The position numbers and the translations under genes were made by a program. From Thermotogae bacterium (GTDB lineage: Bacteria; Hydrothermota; Hydrothermia; LBFQ01), in assembly GCA_013153965.1 (NCBI GenBank), contig JAADDJ010000060.1, forward strand, positions 1 through 44,832: a DNA stretch of 44,832 nucleotides. The letters are read 5' to 3'. Under the pieces are notes generated by a model, which had not been told where the DNA came from, did no database searches, and worked only from the letters and a program-made list of their open reading frames with translations. Shown here one piece after another: positions 1-8,475 of the stretch (within the stretch, counting starts at the first letter, position 1; each line of letters opens with the position of its first letter).

Positions 1-235
1 GAGATTGTCTATCTTGGTGCCGAGATTCTCACCGAGGTCATCTATCTTTTCGCTGAGGCCGTCTATCTTGGTACCGAGATTGTCTATCTTGGTGCCGAGA
101 TTATCACCGAGGTCATCTATCTTTTCGCTGAGGCCGTCTATCTTGGCACCGAGATTGTCTATCTTGTTGCCGAGATTCTCGCCGAGGTCATCTATCTTCT
201 CGCTGAGGCCGTCTATCTTGTTGCCGAGATTATCA
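1..235. repeat. 75-bp tandem repeat encoding coiled coil
   Basis: The word GAGATTGTCT or a near copy recurs at 1, 76 and 151, with a fourth diverged copy at 226 (GAGATTATCA), giving a period of exactly 75 bp. Copies differ by scattered single substitutions, all in frame. The array continues beyond the left edge. Confidence 0.9.
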
Positions 236-378
236 AAAAGACCTTTTAAAGTCTCTCCCTCCTCCAGTCCCATGGCTCTACGGAAGGCCATCTCAAGGGC
301 GGTTATCAGCTCTTCGTTTAGTTGTATCCTCTGCAGATCCTCTACGGATTTCTGCTTCTTCTTTCTGACCGGTCTCAT
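1..378 (-). CDS. Coiled-coil repeat protein, unknown function (3' end outside window)
   Basis: Not a recognised family. Reading leftward from an ATG at 378, 126 codons run off the window edge, so the C-terminus is missing. Residues 1-12 are very basic (MRPVRKKKQK), followed by a short helical segment and then, from about residue 50, a regular coiled coil built of KIDGLSEK-, KIDDLGEN- and KIDNLG-type pieces. The spacing is 7+11+7 residues, a 25-residue unit encoded by a 75-bp tandem DNA repeat. There is no signal peptide or membrane segment, so it is probably cytoplasmic. A GAGGGGGT Shine-Dalgarno site precedes the ATG and a TAGAAT box lies 18 nt upstream, so unlike most promoters here this mRNA has a leader. 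It is divergent from the orphan gene at 465. It could be a scaffold, tether or DNA/phage-associated fibre protein, but nothing seen decides this. Confidence 0.75.
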   Translation of the reverse strand, partial: MRPVRKKKQKSVEDLQRIQLNEELITALEMAFRRAMGLEEGETLKGLFDNLGNKIDGLSEKIDDLGENLGNKIDNLGAKIDGLSEKIDDLGDNLGTKIDNLGTKIDGLSEKIDDLGENLGTKIDNL

Positions 379-396
379 AGACGACCCCCTCTTTCA

Positions 397-402
397 ATTC
401 TA
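397..402 (-). promoter_or_regulatory. -10 box of coiled-coil gene
   Basis: TAGAAT on the minus strand, 18 nt before the ATG at 378. This spacing leaves room for a leader with the Shine-Dalgarno site, unlike the leaderless promoters elsewhere in the window. Confidence 0.55.
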
Positions 403-451
403 AGGTGGTTGGAAGGTTGCAATGGAACACCCCATTCCGCGCGGCCTCCCT

Positions 452-457
452 TATAAT
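452..457 (+). promoter_or_regulatory. -10 box, leaderless start at GTG 465
   Basis: TATAAT ends 7 nt before an in-frame GTG at 465. It overlaps the ATG at 456, which is therefore unlikely to be the start. Confidence 0.6.
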
Positions 458-464
458 GCCGAAG

Positions 465-1712
465 GTGAGATCCGATATTGAAGAACTCCTCAAGGATAAC
501 GAGGTGTATAGGGCCTACCGTGAGGCGGAGAGGAGACTTCGCGCCCGATTTTCCAAACGCACGGTGGCCGACGTCGTGGAGGCTTTGGGCTCCGTGGGGG
601 ACGTTAAACTTCAGCGGTACTACATAGAGCTCTGGAAGGAGCGGGGGGATGATCCGGACTACTTCGTTCAGACGGAGGCATACATAAACCACGAGATGTG
701 CGACTCGGTGGCCCTGCGGCGTAGCCTTCGGAAGGCGAATAACCTCCTCATAACCGCCGATATAGTCGCCTCCTATTACGGACGTCCGGATGTATCTCTC
801 ATCATAGCAGGCAGGTTGAAGGGAAGCAACTACAAGGTCAAAGCCTACGGGAGGGAGTACAGAGATTTCATACTGGACCTTATAGTGAATAGGGCTCTCA
901 TATACATGGGCCTTCCGACGAATTTGGAGAGCCTGCGCCGAGATTACGGCCTGTCCGAGTTCCTAATGGCGACCCTCTCCTTCATCGGCGGGATAACGTC
1001 AGGGGAGTTTGAGCGGCACCTGCGGAAGGTCGGAGACCTGATAAACGGGGCGCTGGCGAAGGGGGACAGGCCCGTCGTTATGTCCCTCGGCAGGTACAGG
1101 GCCTTCGTGGAGTTGGATGCCTTCACCTTGGAGCTGCTCAAGAATACCTACGAAAAGTATGGAAGCCGCTACAACGCCATACTGAGCGATATTTTCCTAA
1201 GTTTCCTCACGGAGAAACCGCTACCCGACGCCTCCGCCATCCCCCACGACTGCGGATTTTTGAGGACTCACTACGACCTACTCCTCAAGTACCGGGAGGG
1301 GAGGGACTACACGGTACCCGACCGGATGGCCGGCATGGGGGCTCTGTGGTGGTACGTAAATCGCCGGAAGAAAGGCCTTCCCTATCTATCGTTCTCGGGG
1401 AAGTTGCGGCTCTACGACGGGGTCAAGGAGATAAGATTCCGGAGCAAGAGGGTGGTGGTAGCACTGGCCTTCCTCCGCCTGTTGGGAAGGGAGTTTTTGG
1501 AGGCGAATCTCCACGTGGTATTCCCGGGGGCGAAGAATCCCAAGCGCAGGCTGTATCAGGCCCTGGCCTATCTGGGGAGGTACCGCTACGTGCCCACGGA
1601 CGCTCGCATAACCATACGCGCGGGGAACTTCCTGCGGGATGAGGATGAGCCTTGGGCCATCCTCCTAAAGGAGAGGATGCTCAATAGAGATAACCCGCAG
1701 CCCCTCCTATGA
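465..1712 (+). CDS. Orphan protein of unknown function, 415 aa
   Basis: I do not recognise this protein. It is soluble-looking, basic and rich in Arg, Tyr and Leu, with alternating helical stretches and no signal peptide, membrane span or familiar catalytic motif. The C-terminal third (LGRYRYVPTDARITIRAG and preceding RRLYQALAYLGRYRY) is strongly basic and could bind nucleic acid; that is only a guess from composition. The GTG at 465 is chosen because a TATAAT box ends 7 nt upstream; an ATG at 456 and an upstream in-frame start at 405 are alternatives but overlap or precede the box. The 3' end overlaps the convergent glycine-zipper gene by 32 nt. It is divergent from the coiled-coil gene, so the two may share regulation. 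Confidence 0.75.
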   Translation: MRSDIEELLKDNEVYRAYREAERRLRARFSKRTVADVVEALGSVGDVKLQRYYIELWKERGDDPDYFVQTEAYINHEMCDSVALRRSLRKANNLLITADIVASYYGRPDVSLIIAGRLKGSNYKVKAYGREYRDFILDLIVNRALIYMGLPTNLESLRRDYGLSEFLMATLSFIGGITSGEFERHLRKVGDLINGALAKGDRPVVMSLGRYRAFVELDAFTLELLKNTYEKYGSRYNAILSDIFLSFLTEKPLPDASAIPHDCGFLRTHYDLLLKYREGRDYTVPDRMAGMGALWWYVNRRKKGLPYLSFSGKLRLYDGVKEIRFRSKRVVVALAFLRLLGREFLEANLHVVFPGAKNPKRRLYQALAYLGRYRYVPTDARITIRAGNFLRDEDEPWAILLKERMLNRDNPQPLL

Positions 1713-1980
1713 TTCCCCCGGTGCAGGCTCCCGCGCACGTTCCTACGGGTAGGCAACCCGTTAGGAAATCAAAGCAGCATCCGGCACCTCCCCCGAGGAC
1801 GGCCCCGACCACCCCCATTAGAAGCATCCTCGCCATCCTCCCATCCCCTTCGGAGACCGGGACGTACTCCGCGGAGACCGCTCTTATATTCTCCACGCTC
1901 GCCATCTCGCGCACGTCGGGGACGTTTATCCCCGTGTAATACCCTATGCCCAACGCTCCCGCGATCGCAAACTTCAGCAT
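1681..1980 (-). CDS. Small Cys-rich glycine-zipper membrane protein
   Basis: 99 residues. Residues 1-20 (MLKFAIAGALGIGYYTGINV) look like a signal peptide or N-terminal membrane anchor. Residues 30-48 are polar. Residues 50-99 are a hydrophobic glycine zipper (GVVGAVLGGGAG, then GGIIGGAAGYLY) interrupted by a five-cysteine segment with Cys68, 69, 76, 82 and 86. Such segments occur in pore-forming peptides, bacteriocins and glycine-zipper envelope proteins, but the family is not recognised. The ATG at 1980 is chosen over an in-frame ATG at 2022 because a TAGATT box lies 8 nt upstream. The gene overlaps the 3' end of the orphan gene by 32 nt. Cysteine clusters this dense in a 99-aa protein suggest disulfides or metal binding in the envelope. 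Confidence 0.6.
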   Translation of the reverse strand: MLKFAIAGALGIGYYTGINVPDVREMASVENIRAVSAEYVPVSEGDGRMARMLLMGVVGAVLGGGAGCCFDFLTGCLPVGTCAGACTGGIIGGAAGYLY

Positions 1981-1988
1981 GAGCGACC

Positions 1989-1994
1989 AATCTA
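1989..1994 (-). promoter_or_regulatory. -10 box, leaderless start at ATG 1980
   Basis: TAGATT on the minus strand, 8 nt before the ATG at 1980. No Shine-Dalgarno site is seen. Confidence 0.45.
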
Positions 1995-2071
1995 CGGAGG
2001 GGGGAGAGGCGGCCGGTGGCATGTTCAACACCTCAGGTTGAACCTCTCCGTTTGGGGCCCGGGGGCCTTCG

Positions 2072-2077
2072 TAGAAT
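2072..2077 (+). promoter_or_regulatory. -10 box, leaderless start at ATG 2086
   Basis: TAGAAT, 8 nt before the ATG at 2086. A TATAAT at 2106-2111 just inside the gene is a competing box, only 4 nt before ATG 2116. Confidence 0.55.
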
Positions 2078-2085
2078 CCCCGTGT

Positions 2086-5000
2086 ATGCTCTGGATAACG
2101 ACAGTTATAATGCCGATGAAGGCCATCGGGAATCCATCGGTGGCCGGGGAACCCCGACTGACCTCGGGATTTGACTCCCTCAACGCCTCCTTCCACTCCA
2201 ACTGGCCCTTCGGACCCTCCTACGTCGCGGTCAGGGACCCGGTGCGTGGGTACGTCTTCGTCGGCTCCGGAGGGGGAGTATTCATTACCGACTCCTCCAT
2301 GTCCGCGCGCTTGGGCGAGATACGCACGAGGGGGGTGGTCTGGAGCCTCCATTACGATGCGACCGACAGCCTCCTATACGTGGCGGCCGGCAGGGGAGGC
2401 TTGGAGATATGGAGGATAGGAAGTCCATCGTCCCCCGCGAGGCTCTCCGTAGCCCACGCTCCGGGGGAGTTCAGGTACGTGTATGTGAGTCCGAAGGGAA
2501 GGGCTTACGTGGCCGCGGGGAGCCACGTGCATACGTTTGACGTCTCCACTCCAGCCTCTCCATCCCTCATCGGAAGTTATACGATGCCCACGGGAGCCTA
2601 CGCCCTCACGTTGGCCAAGTTTGAGAGGCGCATATACGTGGCTGCCCGGGATAGCGGTATATTGGTCCTGAGGGATGGGGCCTCCGGTCCCACGTTGATT
2701 CGCAGGATATACGAGGGACTACAAAGCCGAGACGTTGAAATTTACAACTATTCGCCCAACTTCAAGGACGGATCCCTCACCCTATACGCCCTCAATCGCA
2801 CGTCATCCGGAAACTACGTGGTATCCACCTACGACATCTTGAGCGGGGGTACGTACTCGGGTATGACCCTCGTACTGCCCAACGGACTGGTGGCCCGGGA
2901 TATGGCATTCGGCGGTGGATACCTCTGGATAGTTAGCGACCAGCCGGATAGCGCCCTCATAAAGGTCAGAGTAGGACCCGAGGACTTGAGCTTCAAAAAG
3001 ATTCCCACGACGGGGGCAGGCTACTCCGTTCGCACATCCGGGGAGCAGCTCCTGATGGCTATGGGGGATAGGGGGGTGGCCCGATTCCGCATAATGAGCG
3101 GAAGCGTGGCCTTCGTAGATTCCATAACCCTTGATTCCATAGCCAACCTCTCCTACTTCATCGTCCTCAACGGTCCCTCCCGGAGCGTCCTCGCCACCGG
3201 AACGGAAGAAGTCCTCGTGAATAGACGCTGCTTCAACCTGACGACCACATCTTCGGGCACGAATCACCTGCTTCTGGAGAGGGGAGATTACGTGCCATCC
3301 CGGTGGGCCCACACGGTATCAATGGGTAGCATGGTCATAACCGGTTGCGGAGCGGACTCCCTATTCTCCGCCGATATGAGCAGCACGGGTAAGATGGCAT
3401 CCGTAAATATAGGGAGCGGTGGCTCCATGGAGGTCTTGAGCCTCAAGAGGGCCTATCCCGGGGATACGGTGTATATGTACGCCTCGGATGCCAACTCGGA
3501 GAATACGCTCGTGGGGGGATATTACGTGAATCCGATTGATGGCTCCCTGACGTTGAGAAGTCTGTACGTTCTGGATACGGTTCGGAGCATCGGCGCCTTG
3601 GAGATCTTCGGGAACTACGCGTACAACTTCATGTACGATTGGAACGGCATACGGGATAGGACCCTTAGGATTTACAGGCTTCCGGACTTCACACCCGTTG
3701 ATTCTCTGGACTACATCCCTCCCTCCGCGGATACTCTGGGATTCTGTGGGGGATTTCCCGCGAGTCCCGTCGCATCCCAGCACGTGGCCGTAAGCGGGGA
3801 CCGCATGCTTCTGCTGGTAGGGTGCGGGAGCGACATCACCTATCAGGGGGAGCTTCTGCTGGTGATGTTTGACATATCCGACCCCGAGAGTGTGAGCATT
3901 CGGGATTACGCGGTGGTAGGTGGGAACGTGGTTTTATCCGAAGCCCGCTTCTCCTTGGAGGTTAAAGGCGACAGGGCTTACGTCCTCTACAAGCCCTCCT
4001 ACGCCTCCTCCTTCCACATGAGCGTCTATGACCTGTCCGGTCCCATGGTGCGACTTTACGATGGCCCCGTTCCCGTGTCCGGCAGCGACTATGTGGCCAA
4101 CATGCACCTCATAGGCGATACGCTCTACGCCGGTACCGGCGGCGATGTTAGAATCTTCGCCATCAACTCCGCGAGCGACCCCGACCTTCTGAACACCTAC
4201 GACACCCCCGGATGGGCGGAGGATGTGGAAGTGCGCGGGAATTATGCCTTCGTGGCGGAGAAGGATGCCTGGGGGCCGGACCTCCTCATATTTGACGTGT
4301 CCGGGAGCCAGCCCGACCTGGTGGGGAGCTTGGACGTGATGGGCGAGGCCGAAGGCCTCAACGTGGTGAATGATACGGTCTATCTGGCCCTTGGATACGG
4401 CGGTGTGGCCATAATAGATGCCACGGACAAGAGTAGCCCCGCGCTCGTGGGTACGTACGACACGCCGGGGTACGCTCACGACGTCCTCTGCGACTGCGGG
4501 TACCTTTTCGCCTCCGGTCTTCTCTTCGTGGCCGATGGGGACAGCCTGATAGCCTTGGATATAGGGGACCCGACTAACCCCACCTTCTACGAGGGGTACG
4601 GTGCTCCGCTGGACGGCAGCCGGATCATATCCGTGGCCGTTGATGGGATGGGGGGTAAGGCGTACGTGGGATTGGACGGCCCCTCCCATGGGATGATAAT
4701 CGTGGATGTATCAACGGTCCCCTTCACGTACGTGGGAGAATTCAGCGACTCTTGGGGAGATGCCGTCTCCTCAATATGGCCGGACGTCCTCAACGGAGTT
4801 GCCTATCTCGCTTACGGAAGCGCCGGCCTTGACGTCGTGGATATAAGCGACCCGACGAGTCCCAATCTCTTGGGGTACTGGTACGCCCTCCCCATGAACT
4901 CCCGGGATGTCTTCGTATCCTCCGACGGACTGGTATATCACGCCAACGAGGGGTACGGATTTGAGGCCCTGAGCTTCCCCCTGTGGATGTCTCCCCAGCT

Positions 5001-5358
5001 GGAGAAGTACTACACCCTCCCCTCCGGGCCGAGGAGCGTGTGGGTGGAGGGCGAGAGGACGTACGTCGCCGGAGCCACGGCGGGCCTGCAGGTCTATCGG
5101 ATTGACGGGTCCGTTCGCCGCGATGAGCCCTCCTACGGCTTTCCCAACATAAGGACCTACACGGACGGGCGAATTATCCTTTCGGGTGAGGGCGAGGTCC
5201 TGCTGAGGATCTTCACACCCTCCGGGAGGGTGGTCCATTCCGAGAGGCTCCACGTTTCGGGTGATAGGGAGGTGCGGGTCGCCCTCCCCACCGGCGTGTA
5301 TTTCCTCAAGGCCGTTTCATCCGGAAGGACCTCAACCACCAAGTTCATCGTCAGATAG
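2086..5358 (+). CDS. Secreted LVIVD-type beta-propeller protein with T9SS sorting domain
   Basis: 1090 residues. The first 20 or so (MLWITTVIMPMKAIG...) form a weak signal peptide. The body is made of repeated units like YVAAGRGGLEIWRIG, GVAIIDATDKSSPALVGTYD and GLDVVDISDPTSPNLLGYW. This is the LVIVD repeat pattern, which folds into beta-propeller blades and is found in surface proteins. The last ~80 residues are a type A T9SS C-terminal domain: ILSGEGEVLLRIFTPSGRVV, then LPTGVYFLKA, ending KFIVR. The protein is therefore predicted to cross the outer membrane and be anchored or released at the surface; ligand unknown. The start follows the TAGAAT at 2072; upstream in-frame starts exist but precede the box. 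The 3' end overlaps recN (convergent) by 27 nt. Confidence 0.8.
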   Translation: MLWITTVIMPMKAIGNPSVAGEPRLTSGFDSLNASFHSNWPFGPSYVAVRDPVRGYVFVGSGGGVFITDSSMSARLGEIRTRGVVWSLHYDATDSLLYVAAGRGGLEIWRIGSPSSPARLSVAHAPGEFRYVYVSPKGRAYVAAGSHVHTFDVSTPASPSLIGSYTMPTGAYALTLAKFERRIYVAARDSGILVLRDGASGPTLIRRIYEGLQSRDVEIYNYSPNFKDGSLTLYALNRTSSGNYVVSTYDILSGGTYSGMTLVLPNGLVARDMAFGGGYLWIVSDQPDSALIKVRVGPEDLSFKKIPTTGAGYSVRTSGEQLLMAMGDRGVARFRIMSGSVAFVDSITLDSIANLSYFIVLNGPSRSVLATGTEEVLVNRRCFNLTTTSSGTNHLLLERGDYVPSRWAHTVSMGSMVITGCGADSLFSADMSSTGKMASVNIGSGGSMEVLSLKRAYPGDTVYMYASDANSENTLVGGYYVNPIDGSLTLRSLYVLDTVRSIGALEIFGNYAYNFMYDWNGIRDRTLRIYRLPDFTPVDSLDYIPPSADTLGFCGGFPASPVASQHVAVSGDRMLLLVGCGSDITYQGELLLVMFDISDPESVSIRDYAVVGGNVVLSEARFSLEVKGDRAYVLYKPSYASSFHMSVYDLSGPMVRLYDGPVPVSGSDYVANMHLIGDTLYAGTGGDVRIFAINSASDPDLLNTYDTPGWAEDVEVRGNYAFVAEKDAWGPDLLIFDVSGSQPDLVGSLDVMGEAEGLNVVNDTVYLALGYGGVAIIDATDKSSPALVGTYDTPGYAHDVLCDCGYLFASGLLFVADGDSLIALDIGDPTNPTFYEGYGAPLDGSRIISVAVDGMGGKAYVGLDGPSHGMIIVDVSTVPFTYVGEFSDSWGDAVSSIWPDVLNGVAYLAYGSAGLDVVDISDPTSPNLLGYWYALPMNSRDVFVSSDGLVYHANEGYGFEALSFPLWMSPQLEKYYTLPSGPRSVWVEGERTYVAGATAGLQVYRIDGSVRRDEPSYGFPNIRTYTDGRIILSGEGEVLLRIFTPSGRVVHSERLHVSGDREVRVALPTGVYFLKAVSSGRTSTTKFIVR

Positions 5359-6936
5359 CAGAACCCCTCGCCCTTCGGGGCGGGGGGCCAAGCTCTCCTT
5401 GAGTACCTCCGCATCCTTGACGCCCATCATCCGGGCCAACTCCTCCCATCTCTCCTCCTCGGAGAGCCTCTCCACCCGGGCCTCCGTCGGGGATACCCTG
5501 CGTACGACGAAGTGGGTGTCCCCGTGCAGGGCGGTGAAGGCCTGGTGGGTTATGGCCACTATCTGGGTGCGGGAGGATATACGCTTGAGCATGGAGCCTA
5601 TCCTGTCGGCTATGGCGGGACTGACTCCCACGTCTATCTCGTCCAGTATGAGGGTGCGAAATCGGGAGGCTCCCGTTGAGAAGAGGACGAGGGCCACGCG
5701 GGCCAGCTCCCCTCCGGACAGTTTGGATATGCGATGGGGAGGGACGTCGGGGACGGTGCTTAGCCTTATCTCGGCGTAGGTGTTCCCCCGCGGGTGAAAC
5801 TCTCCCTCCCGGAGTGATACGCGTGGATTCACGTACTCAAAGCCGAGAGATCGGAGATTCTCCAACAGATACTCCTCAAATCGCCTCAAGGCCGCCCGCC
5901 TCCTCTCGTTTATCACCTCGCACACCGAGTACATCTCCGCCTCCAGCGCTTTCAGGTCCGCCTCCAACAGGGCCACCTCCCTCTCCAACTTCCCCACCTC
6001 ATCCAGCTCGGAGCGGAGATGCTCCATCTTGGCCATGAGGCCGGAGAAATCCGCCCTGTACTTCCTCTTGAGGCGGCCTATCTCGTAGAGGCGAGCGTTT
6101 ATGGAGTCCAACTCCTCAATGAGCTCCGCGTAATCCTCCCCCTCAACCGAGAGTAGGATCTCCCGAAGGCCGGAGAGGGCATCCTCCAATACCTCGCGGA
6201 ATCTATCGGGTGCGTCCTTGAGGAGGCGGGTGATTCCGTCGCTCAACTCCGGGTACGTCTCCCTGAAACGGACGGCCCACTCTCTGGCTCGTACCATCTC
6301 CTCCAGCTCCTCCTTACGCTCCAGAAGCTCCTCCTCCTCACCCTCCCGCAGGTTCAGCTTCTCCAGCTCCGCCAGCTGGAACCGCAGGTAATCCTCCCTT
6401 GAGCGCAGGTCCTCAAGCCGCTCGGATAGGCCTTTGAGCATACCCTTGAGCCGGCGATACTTGGAAAATAGGGTCGGGTACTCCCCCAGGTCAATCCCAG
6501 CGAACCTATCCAAGACCTCCGTCTGGAATAGGGGATCATCTACGTCCCTGTGGGAGAATTGCTCTCCCACGAAGACGTAATCCGAGAGGAGGGAGGCGAC
6601 GGTGCGGGCGGATACCTGCATGTCGTTGATAAATAGACGGGACCTGCGGGTCTGGGGATTTAGGGTGCGCCTTATCACCACCTCCCCCTCGTAGGGTATC
6701 CCGAGATCCATCAGGCGGGAGGCCAACTCCTCGTCCCCCTCCAAGACCAGCTCCAAATAGGCCCTGCGCCTCACGGCCTCCCAATCCACCTTCCCGCCCA
6801 AGAGGAGGGATATGGCATCCACGACCAACGACTTTCCGGCTCCCGTCTCTCCGGAGAGGATGTTGAATCCCCGTCCGAACTCCATCTTGGCGTCCTTGAA
6901 GATCAGATAATCCTTTACGCTCAATCTCCTAAGCAA
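5332..6936 (-). CDS. recN: DNA repair ATPase RecN
   Basis: SMC-like ATPase acting in recombinational repair of double-strand breaks in the cytoplasm. At 534 aa it is close to the usual ~550. The N-terminal half carries Walker A GETGAGKS (residues 29-36). A long Leu/Glu/Arg-rich coiled coil occupies about residues 150-350. The C-terminal half has the ABC signature KLSGGELARVAL and Walker B TLILDEIDVGVS. The start is a TTG at 6936, supported by a TAGAAT box 7 nt upstream and no Shine-Dalgarno site. It is divergent from the GT2 gene with only 45 bp between, and convergent with the LVIVD cargo (27-nt overlap). Confidence 0.95.
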   Translation of the reverse strand: MLRRLSVKDYLIFKDAKMEFGRGFNILSGETGAGKSLVVDAISLLLGGKVDWEAVRRRAYLELVLEGDEELASRLMDLGIPYEGEVVIRRTLNPQTRRSRLFINDMQVSARTVASLLSDYVFVGEQFSHRDVDDPLFQTEVLDRFAGIDLGEYPTLFSKYRRLKGMLKGLSERLEDLRSREDYLRFQLAELEKLNLREGEEEELLERKEELEEMVRAREWAVRFRETYPELSDGITRLLKDAPDRFREVLEDALSGLREILLSVEGEDYAELIEELDSINARLYEIGRLKRKYRADFSGLMAKMEHLRSELDEVGKLEREVALLEADLKALEAEMYSVCEVINERRRAALRRFEEYLLENLRSLGFEYVNPRVSLREGEFHPRGNTYAEIRLSTVPDVPPHRISKLSGGELARVALVLFSTGASRFRTLILDEIDVGVSPAIADRIGSMLKRISSRTQIVAITHQAFTALHGDTHFVVRRVSPTEARVERLSEEERWEELARMMGVKDAEVLKESLAPRPEGRGVLLSDDELGG

Positions 6937-6943
6937 GTTCCCA

Positions 6944-6949
6944 ATTCTA
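6944..6949 (-). promoter_or_regulatory. -10 box of recN, leaderless TTG start
   Basis: TAGAAT on the minus strand, 7 nt before TTG 6936. It sits exactly 17 nt from the divergent -10 box at 6967, i.e. in the -35 position of that promoter. Confidence 0.6.
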
Positions 6950-6966
6950 AGGTCGGGGAACGGGCG

Positions 6967-6972
6967 TAGAAT
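6967..6972 (+). promoter_or_regulatory. -10 box of GT2 gene
   Basis: TAGAAT, 9 nt before ATG 6982, with no Shine-Dalgarno site in between. It is back to back with the recN box, 17 nt apart. Confidence 0.6.
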
Positions 6973-6981
6973 TCGCCCCTA

Positions 6982-8475
6982 ATGGAGTGGGACGTCCTCC
7001 TTTTGACCATCTACGCGGTGCTCTTGGGATTCTTCGGAGCCGTGTCCCTGCGATATCTGTTTCACATCCTCTCCTTCCTCCTCCTGCGCGACAGGTGGTC
7101 CTTGAAGAGGCCACCCCTGCGGAGATATCCCAAGGTTTGCATCCAACTGCCCGTGTATAACGAGCCTTTCGTGGTGGAGCGGGTGATACGGGCGGCGGCT
7201 CGCGTACGCTGGCCCAAGGAGAAGCTTGAGATACAGGTCTTGGACGATTCAACCGACGAGACCCCCCTGAAGGTGGCCCGCGTTGTTGAGGAGCTTAAGG
7301 GGACTGGCATAAACATAAGACACATCCGCAGAGGCTCGCGGGAGGGGTTCAAGGCGGGCGCTCTGGCCCACGGTATGGAGTTGAGCGACGCGGAGTACTT
7401 CGCCATATTTGACGCGGACTTCGTGCCTCCGGAGGACTTCCTGCTCCGCACCGTTCCCTTCTTGGAGGAGGATGCGAAGTTGGCCGGCGTTCAGACGAGG
7501 TGGGGATTCCTGAACGAGGACAGCAGCTGGCTAACCCGGGCGCAGGCCTTCATGCTCAACCTCCACTTCGTCGTTGAGCAGTTCGTCAGGAGCAGGTTAG
7601 GCCTGTGGCTCACCTTCAACGGTACGGCCGGCGTCCTCAAGAGGTCGGCGGTTGAGTGGGTGGGAGGATGGGAGAGTGAGACGCTCACGGAGGATTCCGA
7701 CCTGTCCATAAGGCTGTACCGGCGTGGGTACCGGATACTCTACCTTCCGGACGTGGTCGTTCCATCGGAGCTCCCTGATTCGGTCTTGGCCTTCAAGGCC
7801 CAGCAGAAGCGCTGGGCGAAGGGAGGGGCGCAGGTCCTCCGCAAGCACTGGAGGACCCTACTATCCCCCGACTGGCCCATATCTTGGAAGGCGGAGGTTC
7901 TGATGCAGACATTCGGGAACGTGGGGTACCCCTTGGGTCTCCTTCTGACCTTCCTGCTGCCGGCCGTCCTTTACGTGAAATTCAGCGGCAGGTACGATAC
8001 CCTCTTCCTCGTTATGGGGGCTTCGGCGGTTCTGACGCTTCTGGCCGTTTGGCTCGCCTTCGGCGTGGCCCACAGCGCCGCCAAGGGTAGTTGGAGGGGA
8101 CTCCTCGCCATACCCTTGGGTATGGCCCTCATAGGAGGGTTGGCCATCAACAATACCAACGCCGTCCTTGAAGGCCTATTCGGGGACAGGGGGGTCTTTG
8201 AGCGCACACCCAAGGCGGGGGAGGGTGGTAGGATCCTCACCAGGGGGATAAGCAAGAATCTCGTCCTCTCCAAGCTGGAGGTGGTCTTCGCCTCCTACCT
8301 TCTCTCGGTCGTTATCCTAAGCTCCATCCTCAATCAGATGATCTTAGCCGTGGCCCTCGCCACGACCACCTTCGGTCTCCTCTGGCTCGGAACGGCATCG
8401 GTCATAAGGATAGAGGAGGACGTGCCGGTGTCCAGCTGGGAGTGGGAGGCCGAGGAGGTCCGTGAGGCCGCCTAA
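6982..8475 (+). CDS. Processive family 2 glycosyltransferase (cellulose synthase-like)
   Basis: 497-aa inner-membrane enzyme predicted to polymerise a sugar-nucleotide-derived polysaccharide. An N-terminal membrane helix (about 5-35) precedes a cytosolic GT2 domain with the D,D,D,QxxRW signature: LDDS at 87-90, DAD at 144-146, TED at 236-238 and QQKRW at 274-278. Four or so membrane helices follow (about 305-470). The architecture matches CESA/CSLA-like glucan or mannan synthases; the exact product cannot be told. No PilZ domain is visible. The last 4 nt (CTAA) also contain the stop of the convergent RmlC-like gene. The neighbouring RmlC-like and YfhO-like genes support a surface-glycan role. 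Confidence 0.88.
   Translation: MEWDVLLLTIYAVLLGFFGAVSLRYLFHILSFLLLRDRWSLKRPPLRRYPKVCIQLPVYNEPFVVERVIRAAARVRWPKEKLEIQVLDDSTDETPLKVARVVEELKGTGINIRHIRRGSREGFKAGALAHGMELSDAEYFAIFDADFVPPEDFLLRTVPFLEEDAKLAGVQTRWGFLNEDSSWLTRAQAFMLNLHFVVEQFVRSRLGLWLTFNGTAGVLKRSAVEWVGGWESETLTEDSDLSIRLYRRGYRILYLPDVVVPSELPDSVLAFKAQQKRWAKGGAQVLRKHWRTLLSPDWPISWKAEVLMQTFGNVGYPLGLLLTFLLPAVLYVKFSGRYDTLFLVMGASAVLTLLAVWLAFGVAHSAAKGSWRGLLAIPLGMALIGGLAINNTNAVLEGLFGDRGVFERTPKAGEGGRILTRGISKNLVLSKLEVVFASYLLSVVILSSILNQMILAVALATTTFGLLWLGTASVIRIEEDVPVSSWEWEAEEVREAA

Noticed and set aside
1-235. Tandem repeat considered as a CRISPR or satellite array
   Set aside because: There are no unique spacers; the repeat is contiguous with a 75-bp period and in frame with a coiled-coil protein that has a start codon and Shine-Dalgarno site.
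4075-4689. Long minus-strand open frames inside the LVIVD gene
   Set aside because: They are His/Gly/Val-rich shadows of the repeat gene with no promoter box or ribosome site.
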